Origin: Spirochaetaceae bacterium
GTDB taxonomy: Bacteria > Spirochaetota > Spirochaetia > Treponematales > Breznakiellaceae
DNA length: 32,125 nt
Direction of reading: 5' to 3'
Assembly (NCBI GenBank): GCA_031256905.1
Contig: JAIRPY010000050.1
Span: 1-32,125 of the forward strand
The notes under the pieces were generated by a model. It did not search any database. It worked only from the letters and a program-made list of their open reading frames with translations, and was not told the DNA's origin. Positions 25,635 through 32,125 of the stretch are shown here, in pieces. The translations under genes and the position numbers were made by a program. Position 1 is the first letter of the stretch. Each line of letters starts with the position of its first letter.

Positions 25635-25921
25635 AAAGGCGGCTCATACTTTTATATTTTTTTGCCTTGACTATACCCTTTTTGTTAGGTATTACCGCCT
25701 GGCAATCCTCCCGATACGCGGCTCTGGAACGGGAAATCCAGAACCTCGAAGATGAGCAGGAAGTATGGATTGAAAGCAATAAACGTCTCATTGCAGGAAT
25801 TGCGGTGCTTTCGTCGCCGGAACGGATTGAAAAAATAGCCCGAGAAGAATTAGGATTATCGAAAATCCGCCCCGAGGATGTACTGCAAATTCGAATCGAC
25901 CGGGAAAGGAGAAAACCCTAA
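25631..25921 (+). CDS. FtsL-like cell-division protein
   Basis: Single N-terminal TM and coiled-coil (ALEREIQNLEDEQEVWIESNKRLIAGIAVLSSPERIEKIAREELGL), located between rsmH and murF. Confidence 0.7.
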   Translation: MKRRLILLYFFALTIPFLLGITAWQSSRYAALEREIQNLEDEQEVWIESNKRLIAGIAVLSSPERIEKIAREELGLSKIRPEDVLQIRIDRERRKP

Positions 25922-27303
25922 TGCTACTTACCGACCTTGCAAAAGCTGTAGGCGGGTACTGCCAGGTCTTTCGGGACCAGCCCGGAACGTTTTCTTCCGT
26001 AAGCGTCGATTCCCGGACCCTGGAGCCGGGAGGACTCTTCGCCGCGCTGATCGGATCAGAACGGGACGGGCACCGGTTCGCGGAAGAAGCCTTCGCAAAA
26101 GGGGCCTCCGGGATTCTGGTTGCCCGTTCCCGGTGGGAAGACCCAACCTTCGAGCTTGAAAAAACCGCCCTAAGGCATCGGGGCGTTGTCATCGTTACAG
26201 ATAATACCTTGCAGGCTTTGCAGGCTGGGGCGGCCTATTATCTGAGTACCTTCCCGGAGTTACTGAAAATCGGCATTACCGGCTCTTCCGGGAAAACCAC
26301 CGTGAAAGAAATCGCCCGAGGCATGCTTAATCAGGAAAGAAAAACATTCGCCAACCCGGGCAACCTAAATTCCGAAACCGGTCTTCCCCTCGCGGCGTTT
26401 ATGGTTCGTCCCTTCCATGAAGCGGGAATTTTTGAACTCGGCATGAATCGTCCCGGGGAAATAGAGGAGATTACTCAAGTGCTGAAACCGCATATCGCGC
26501 TTATTACCAATATTGGATCCGCTCACATTGGTTTTTTCGGCAGTAAACAAAAGATTGGAGAGGAAAAAAAGCGGGTCTTTTCTCAATATACCGGCTCGGA
26601 AATCGCGCTCATACCGGAGGATGAGCCTTTTGGGGATTTCCTCGCTGAAGGCGTCCGGGGAAAGGTCGTCCGGTACGGTTTTTCTATGCCGGAACTGGGA
26701 CCCCTGTCAAACCTCGGCGCGGAGGGCTGGAAAATCGTCTGGGAGGGCCTCAGCGCGGAGTTCAGACTTCCGGGGATGCACAACCTACGCAACGCCCTTG
26801 GGGCCGCGGCCATCGCCAAAGAAGCCGGAGCAAGCCCGGAGGCGATCCGGGAAGGACTGAGGGCCGCGCGCAGTATCTTCGGCAGAAGCGAAATCCTAGG
26901 AGGACGGATAACCCTGATTCGGGACTGCTACAACGCCAATCCCGAATCAACCGCCGCGGCCATCGCTATGTGCGATGCTTTGGACGTCCGGGGCCGGCGG
27001 GTTTATGTTATCGGATCCATGCTGGAACTGGGAGACGCCTCCGCCGAAGCCCATGCCGCCCTGGGACGCAGACTGGAGTCCTCAAAGGCGGACCTGATCT
27101 GCCTTTTCGGGGAGGAAACTTTGCCGGCCGAGGCGGTTCTGCGTAGCTCCTCCCGAATTCCCTATTTCCACACTAACAATAAGGAAGTTTTATCGGCTTA
27201 TCTTACGAATTGGATGCAGACCGGAGATACGGTTCTCTTGAAAGGCTCTCGGGGTTGCGCCTTAGAGGGGCTTACCGATGTCCTTCTGCCGGGAGGGTGT
27301 TAG
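25921..27303 (+). CDS. murF: UDP-N-acetylmuramoyl-tripeptide--D-alanyl-D-alanine ligase
   Basis: VSVDSRTLEPGGLFAALIGSERDGHRF, GITGSSGKTTVKE, NPGNLNSETGLPL, DCYNANPES. Confidence 0.95.
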   Translation: MLLTDLAKAVGGYCQVFRDQPGTFSSVSVDSRTLEPGGLFAALIGSERDGHRFAEEAFAKGASGILVARSRWEDPTFELEKTALRHRGVVIVTDNTLQALQAGAAYYLSTFPELLKIGITGSSGKTTVKEIARGMLNQERKTFANPGNLNSETGLPLAAFMVRPFHEAGIFELGMNRPGEIEEITQVLKPHIALITNIGSAHIGFFGSKQKIGEEKKRVFSQYTGSEIALIPEDEPFGDFLAEGVRGKVVRYGFSMPELGPLSNLGAEGWKIVWEGLSAEFRLPGMHNLRNALGAAAIAKEAGASPEAIREGLRAARSIFGRSEILGGRITLIRDCYNANPESTAAAIAMCDALDVRGRRVYVIGSMLELGDASAEAHAALGRRLESSKADLICLFGEETLPAEAVLRSSSRIPYFHTNNKEVLSAYLTNWMQTGDTVLLKGSRGCALEGLTDVLLPGGC

Positions 27304-28383
27304 GTGTTTCTTGAATTTCTCTATCCTCTGACTAATTACTTTTCGCCCTTTAATGTGTTTCAGTACCTTTCGTTTCGGGGGGCCTATGCCGCGCTGACTA
27401 CTCTGCTTATCTGCTATATCTTGGGACCGGTTATTATCGAGGCTCTGCGGAAACTCAAGATAGGGCAAGCGATTCGGGAGGAAGGACCGGAAACGCACCT
27501 GAAAAAGAGCGGGACCCCAACTATGGGAGGAGTGTTAATCATCTTTTCGGTGATGTTTTCGATGCTCCTTTGGCAAGATTTGGGAAACAGCAAGGTCTGG
27601 CTCACTTTGGAAGCCTTTATTGCCCTGGGTATTATCGGCTTTATTGATGATTACCTCAAGGTCAGCAAGCGTAACTCGGACGGACTGCCGGCTTGGGCGA
27701 AACTTATCGGGCAGTTTGCTGTGGCCCTTGGGGTTATGCTGTACCTTTACGTTACCGGCGGCGAGGGTAGCACGGTTTTGTATGTGCCTTTTTTAAAAAA
27801 TCCGGTTATTGATTTGGGGGTTTTCTGGATTCCTTTTGGGACCTTGCTGATTGTGGGGGAGTCCAACGCGGTGAATTTTTCCGATGGCTTAGACGGACTG
27901 GCGGGAGGACTGCTCCTGCTGGTATTTATCGCTTTGGCTATTCTCACCTATCTAACCGGCAGAGCTGATTATTCCGAATACCTGAACATCCCTTACATTC
28001 CCGGCGCCGGAGAATTGACGGTTTTCTGTCTTGCGGTGGTGGGGGCCTGCATCGGGTTTTTGTGGTTTAACGCGCATCCTGCGGAAGTGTTTATGGGCGA
28101 TGTGGGAAGCCTGCCGATGGGCGGAGTGATAGCAGTTATCTCGCTGATTATCAAGAAAGAAATTTTGACCCTGATTATCGGCGGGGTCTTTGTGTTGGAA
28201 ATTGCTTCGGTGATGATTCAGGTGATGTTTTTCAAACTGCGGAAAAAACGGGTTTTCAAAATGGCGCCGATTCACCATCATTTTGAGCTGTCTGGATGGA
28301 AAGAAACGAAAGTGGTCATTCGTTTTTGGATTTTGGGCGGCCTGTTCGCCATCATCGCTCTTTCCACACTAAAGATACAATAG
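27304..28383 (+). CDS. mraY: Phospho-N-acetylmuramoyl-pentapeptide-transferase (GTG start)
   Basis: KKSGTPTMGGVLI, FIDDYLKV, NAVNFSDGLDGLAGG, FNAHPAEVFMGDVGSL, HHHFELSGWKE. Confidence 0.96.
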   Translation: MFLEFLYPLTNYFSPFNVFQYLSFRGAYAALTTLLICYILGPVIIEALRKLKIGQAIREEGPETHLKKSGTPTMGGVLIIFSVMFSMLLWQDLGNSKVWLTLEAFIALGIIGFIDDYLKVSKRNSDGLPAWAKLIGQFAVALGVMLYLYVTGGEGSTVLYVPFLKNPVIDLGVFWIPFGTLLIVGESNAVNFSDGLDGLAGGLLLLVFIALAILTYLTGRADYSEYLNIPYIPGAGELTVFCLAVVGACIGFLWFNAHPAEVFMGDVGSLPMGGVIAVISLIIKKEILTLIIGGVFVLEIASVMIQVMFFKLRKKRVFKMAPIHHHFELSGWKETKVVIRFWILGGLFAIIALSTLKIQ

Positions 28384-28407
28384 TATACTAGGCCGGGAGC
28401 GCGCAAA

Positions 28408-29604
28408 ATGTACGGGTTCAATGTTGAAAAAGCGGGAAATAGATTCCAAGGCGATCACATCCTCGGGGCGAGTATTTTTTTTCTCCTTGGGCTTGGGGCG
28501 GTGACGCTGTATTCTTCGTCCTATGTCTATGCGGAACGGTTTTTCGGCAACGGCTTATACCTTATATCCCGTCAGATTGTTTTTTTATGCCTAGGGTTGT
28601 TTCTGTTTTTTATTATTTCCCGCATAAACCTCGATGCCGCCCGGCGGTGGTCTCTGCCGGGAGTGTTTGTAGTGGGAACGGCGTTCCTTTGCGTTCTGCC
28701 CCTCCTGCCGGTGGTGGGCGTAACCCGAAATGGCGCGTCCCGATGGTTTCGCATCGGGTCCGAGACGTTTCAGCCTTCCGAGCTGGTCAAACTCGTTCTG
28801 CCCCTATATCTCGCCCACATTTTCGATAAAAAGCAGGACCAGATCAATTCTTTAGTGAAAGGAATTCTGCCTCCGGCTTTTGTTACCGGGGTATTCATCG
28901 TCCTGATTGCGTTGCAGAATAATTTTTCTACGGCCGCGTTTATTGCGACGAATGCAATTTTTGTGTTTTATCTTGCCGGAGTGAAACGGCGGTATTTTCT
29001 CAGCGGTTTGTTTATTTTTCTGCCTTTTGCGGTTTTGCTGGTTTTGACGAAGGAGCATAGGTTTCGCCGATTAATCAGCTACCTCAACCCGAACTGGGAT
29101 CCCCATGGCGCGGGTTATCAGGTGCGGGCGTCGATTATGACCATCGCTTCCGGGGGCTTTTGGGGGAAAGGTGTAGGGCATGGGGTTCGCAAGGTTTCGA
29201 GTGTGCCGGAAATTCAATCGGACTTTATTTTTTCGGCTTTTGCCGAAGAAGCGGGTTTTTTGGGAATCCTTTTATTTTTTTCCCTGTTTGCGGTATTTGT
29301 GATTCGGGGATATCGGGCGTCCCTGCGGGCGGAGGATCTGTACCGCAAGCTCTTGGCCTTCGGGCTGGTGACGGAAATTTTTTCCCAGACTCTGATTAAT
29401 ATCGCGGTAGTTTCCGGGTCCGTTCCGGCGACCGGCATTCCTCTGCCGTTTTTTTCGGCCGGAGGGTCATCCCTTTTGACGACTCTCATTGCTTCGGGCA
29501 TTATCGTCAACATTTCCCGATCCCGAGGGGAAACCGGGACCTTCGGTTCAGAAGACGCGCCGTTCCCGCGCCGGCCGGACCCGTGGTACGACCCTGAGGT
29601 CTAA
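28408..29604 (+). CDS. ftsW: SEDS-family peptidoglycan glycosyltransferase/cell division protein
   Basis: NGASRWFRIGSETFQPSELVKL, IQSDFIFSAFAEEAG, GIPLPFFSAGGSSLL. Confidence 0.95.
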   Translation: MYGFNVEKAGNRFQGDHILGASIFFLLGLGAVTLYSSSYVYAERFFGNGLYLISRQIVFLCLGLFLFFIISRINLDAARRWSLPGVFVVGTAFLCVLPLLPVVGVTRNGASRWFRIGSETFQPSELVKLVLPLYLAHIFDKKQDQINSLVKGILPPAFVTGVFIVLIALQNNFSTAAFIATNAIFVFYLAGVKRRYFLSGLFIFLPFAVLLVLTKEHRFRRLISYLNPNWDPHGAGYQVRASIMTIASGGFWGKGVGHGVRKVSSVPEIQSDFIFSAFAEEAGFLGILLFFSLFAVFVIRGYRASLRAEDLYRKLLAFGLVTEIFSQTLINIAVVSGSVPATGIPLPFFSAGGSSLLTTLIASGIIVNISRSRGETGTFGSEDAPFPRRPDPWYDPEV

Positions 29605-29605
29605 T

Positions 29606-30544
29606 ATGTCTTTTTTTTCTTTTTCTAACCCTTCTTTTCCCCCTAAAAAAGATTCTTTAAACAGCTTTAGAAAAGAAAAAAAATCTTTTAAAATGGAAGA
29701 TTTTACTAAAAGACAAGAAACGGCGGATCGCAAGTCTCCCTTTGAGAAAAAAATTGAAAAAAAAGAAAAAACCGGGATTGAAAAGGCTTTAAAGCTGGTT
29801 ATCTGCATTGCGGTTATTATTCTTGTGGGAGAATTGGCGATGTTGTTGCTGATAAATCCCTGTCTGCCCCTCTCGAAGGTGGAGGTGGCGGGGATGCCGG
29901 ACTTAGACAAGAAGGTGGTGCTTGAAACCGCCGGAATTACCGATAAAACATCATACATCACGGTGAATCCCCGGACCCTGGAGCGAAGGCTGAAAACCCT
30001 TTTGGAAGTGGAATCCGCAAAAGTGACCAAGCGGTTTCCGGATTCGGTGCGGATAAGCCTGGAACCCCGGGCCGCTATAGCGATGTCTTTCGGAATGATC
30101 GAGGGCAAAGCCTATCCGTTTTTTTTTGACAAACAGGGCCTGGTGTTTATGGTTGGGAATGGGGACCGCAAAAAGCCGGCGCCCCTTTCTATACCGATTA
30201 TTTCCGGGGTCTTAGGAGACGCGCCGTTTTTGGGGATGCGCCTTCCCGGAGTGTTTGCAGGACTGTTGGCGAATCTTGAGCTTCTGCGGCAGACTTCCCC
30301 GGAACTGCTGGCGGCGATTTCCGAGGTTCAGGTTAGCCGAAATGTGTACGATGGATACGATTTGATTCTCTATCCGGTCCACAATCGGGTAAAAGTCCGC
30401 ATCGGAACGGAACTAAACGAACAAATGCTTCGCTACATTATGCTGGTGCTTGACGTGTGCGCGTCCCGGGGCGCGAAAATTGAGGAGATCGATTTCAGGA
30501 CCGGCACCGCATCGTATACTATAAAGGAGGCCTCTTCTGGCTAA
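29606..30544 (+). CDS. ftsQ: Cell division protein FtsQ/DivIB (POTRA domain)
   Basis: Lys-rich N-terminus, one TM, POTRA pattern (LPLSKVEVAGMPDLDKKVVLETAGITDKTSYITVNPRTLERRLKTLLEVESAKVTKRFPDSVRISLEPR). Start reassigned to ATG 29606, removing the long overlap with ftsW. Confidence 0.88.
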   Translation: MSFFSFSNPSFPPKKDSLNSFRKEKKSFKMEDFTKRQETADRKSPFEKKIEKKEKTGIEKALKLVICIAVIILVGELAMLLLINPCLPLSKVEVAGMPDLDKKVVLETAGITDKTSYITVNPRTLERRLKTLLEVESAKVTKRFPDSVRISLEPRAAIAMSFGMIEGKAYPFFFDKQGLVFMVGNGDRKKPAPLSIPIISGVLGDAPFLGMRLPGVFAGLLANLELLRQTSPELLAAISEVQVSRNVYDGYDLILYPVHNRVKVRIGTELNEQMLRYIMLVLDVCASRGAKIEEIDFRTGTASYTIKEASSG

Positions 30545-31796
30545 CGAAGGATTAGTTGTCGGTCTCGATATAGGCACGACTAAAGTCTGCGCCGTAATCG
30601 GCGAGCGCAATGAAAACGGATTACTGGAAATTACCGGCGTCGGAGTATGTCCATCCACAGGACTGCGGAAAGGCGTGGTGGTGAATATCGAGGCTACCCT
30701 CCAGTCAATAGCCGCCGCTATCGAAGCCGCGGAACGAATGAGCGGACAGGAAGCGCGTTCCTGCTGGACCGGCATCGGGGGAAACCACATCGACGGCATC
30801 AATTCGAGGGGCGTCGTGGCGGTTACCGGCAAAAACCGGGAAGACATCCGGGAAATAGGCCATGACGACGTCGCCCGGGTCCTCGAAGCCGCCAGAGCGG
30901 TGGTAATCCCCATGGACCGGCAGGTTCTGGAAGTCATCCCCCAAAGCTACATCGTCGACGATCAGCGCAGTATCCAAGACCCCTTGAATATGATCGGAGT
31001 GCGCCTCGAAGCGGAAGTGCATATCATCACCTGTTCGGTCACCAGCGCGCAAAACCTGATCAAGTGCGTCAATCGGGCGGGTTTCATCGTGAACGACCTG
31101 ATTCTTCAGTCCATCGCCGCCAGCCGATCCGTTTTAACCCCGGAAGAAAAGGAAATCGGCGTCGCCCTGATCGACCTCGGAGGGGGCACAACGGACGTGC
31201 TGGTCTACGCGGACGGCGCGCCTTACTCAAATATTACGGTCCCGGCCGGGGGGAGTTTAATCACCAGCGATATATCGAAACTCAAAAACATCTCCTTTGA
31301 AACCGCAGAACGCATCAAACTCGAAACCGGATGTTGTTGGGAAGCTCTTTTTCGGGAAGATGATTTCATTGATGTGCCGGGGGTCGGCGGCAGACCGCCC
31401 ATGCAGATACCTCGTTCTCAACTAATGGCGATAATCCGCCCCAGAATGGAAGAAATTTTCAAAATGGTAAAGGATAAAATGGACAAAATTTCTCTTTCCC
31501 GTCCCCTCGGAGGAGGCGTGGTGATCACCGGGGGCGGGGCGCAACTCCTCGGAGTCGCGGAACTCGCGCATTACATTTTCGGTTTGCCGGTACGGATCGG
31601 CGTGCCGATTTCCGTCGGAGGGCTGGTTGAAGAATATCGTAATCCGATGTATGCTACCGCGGTAGGCCTGGTGCTTGAAGGCAATGATAGGGAACAAAAA
31701 ACCGCCCCCCGGGGACCAGAAGTTCACATCAGCGAAAAAAATGAGCCCGGTCCGTTCCGCAGGTTTTTTAATTGGGTTAAAACCGAATTTTTTTAG
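30537..31796 (+). CDS. ftsA: Cell division protein FtsA, predicted CTG start
   Basis: Frame open from 30525; ANEGLVVGLDIGTTKVCAVIG (phosphate-1 motif), ALIDLGGGTTDVLVY, GGVVITGGGAQL, C-terminal amphipathic helix FRRFFNWVKTEFF. AAGGAGG at 30524-30530 lies 6 nt before CTG. Confidence 0.93.
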   Translation: MANEGLVVGLDIGTTKVCAVIGERNENGLLEITGVGVCPSTGLRKGVVVNIEATLQSIAAAIEAAERMSGQEARSCWTGIGGNHIDGINSRGVVAVTGKNREDIREIGHDDVARVLEAARAVVIPMDRQVLEVIPQSYIVDDQRSIQDPLNMIGVRLEAEVHIITCSVTSAQNLIKCVNRAGFIVNDLILQSIAASRSVLTPEEKEIGVALIDLGGGTTDVLVYADGAPYSNITVPAGGSLITSDISKLKNISFETAERIKLETGCCWEALFREDDFIDVPGVGGRPPMQIPRSQLMAIIRPRMEEIFKMVKDKMDKISLSRPLGGGVVITGGGAQLLGVAELAHYIFGLPVRIGVPISVGGLVEEYRNPMYATAVGLVLEGNDREQKTAPRGPEVHISEKNEPGPFRRFFNWVKTEFF

Positions 31797-31937
31797 CTTT
31801 TCCTATAGACTTTTTTTTAATAAGGTCTACACTATAAAGGTATTCTTTTTTAAAAAAGATGCAATATTTTCTTAAAAAAAAGGGTTTTAAAGTTTTTTAA
31901 TAAAAACTTTTTAGAAAAAAAGAATTTGGGAGGGAAT

Positions 31938-32125
31938 ATGACCCTGATGAATGTGGAAGTCCACGATGACCGGCTTATGGGACCCAGTCCGGCGGTTATC
32001 AAAGTGATCGGCACCGGCGGGGGCGGTTGCAACGCGGTAAACCGTATGATCGCCTGCGGTTTGCAGGGCGTAGAATTTATTGTGGTGAATACCGATGTGC
32101 AGGACCTCAATAAATGCAAGGCGAA
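31938..32125 (+). CDS. ftsZ: Cell division protein FtsZ, 5' portion (truncated by window end)
   Basis: ATG 31938 after [70 protein letters not shown]. Confidence 0.95.
   Translation, partial: MTLMNVEVHDDRLMGPSPAVIKVIGTGGGGCNAVNRMIACGLQGVEFIVVNTDVQDLNKCKA

Noticed and set aside
29548-30108. 186-aa minus-strand ORF opposite ftsQ
   Set aside because: Shadow ORF; Lys/Phe-rich sense strand yields open antisense frame.
30413-30937. 174-aa minus-strand ORF opposite ftsQ/ftsA
   Set aside because: Shadow ORF opposite conserved FtsA nucleotide-binding region.

Overview
The window looks like a chromosomal segment from a spirochaete, most likely a Treponema of the termite-gut or environmental type. 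This is inferred from a tandem FlaA sheath-protein pair, spirochaete-style lipoproteins and a reduced dcw cluster; no database was searched. From left to right it contains: a VanZ-family gene convergent with a membrane protein/ECF sigma/anti-sigma operon; ispH; a five-gene NikABCDE/Dpp-type ABC importer operon; an ACR3/bile-acid-symporter-like transporter; a putative outer-membrane protein plus a metallophosphoesterase lipoprotein; a type IIA topoisomerase A subunit in an apparent operon with a membrane-anchored repeat coiled-coil protein; a HigA-like HTH protein with a histone-H1-like Lys/Pro/Ala tail; a MerR regulator; folC; a lipoprotein GH3 glycosidase; a SprA-related-like HExxH protein; a triple-repeat exported protein; two FlaA genes; and a dcw cluster (rsmH, ftsL-like, murF, mraY, ftsW, ftsQ, ftsA, ftsZ). 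The points most worth follow-up are: (1) the HigA-fold/H1-tail fusion without a HigB toxin, divergent from a topoisomerase gene that may be leaderless and has a perfect palindrome over its -35; (2) the topoisomerase/transmembrane coiled-coil gene pair; (3) an apparent CTG start codon for ftsA, missed by the ORF track; (4) convergent gene pairs with overlapping 3' ends, where the extra or missing C-terminus coincides with the overlap. No tRNA, rRNA, CRISPR array or transposase was recognised.
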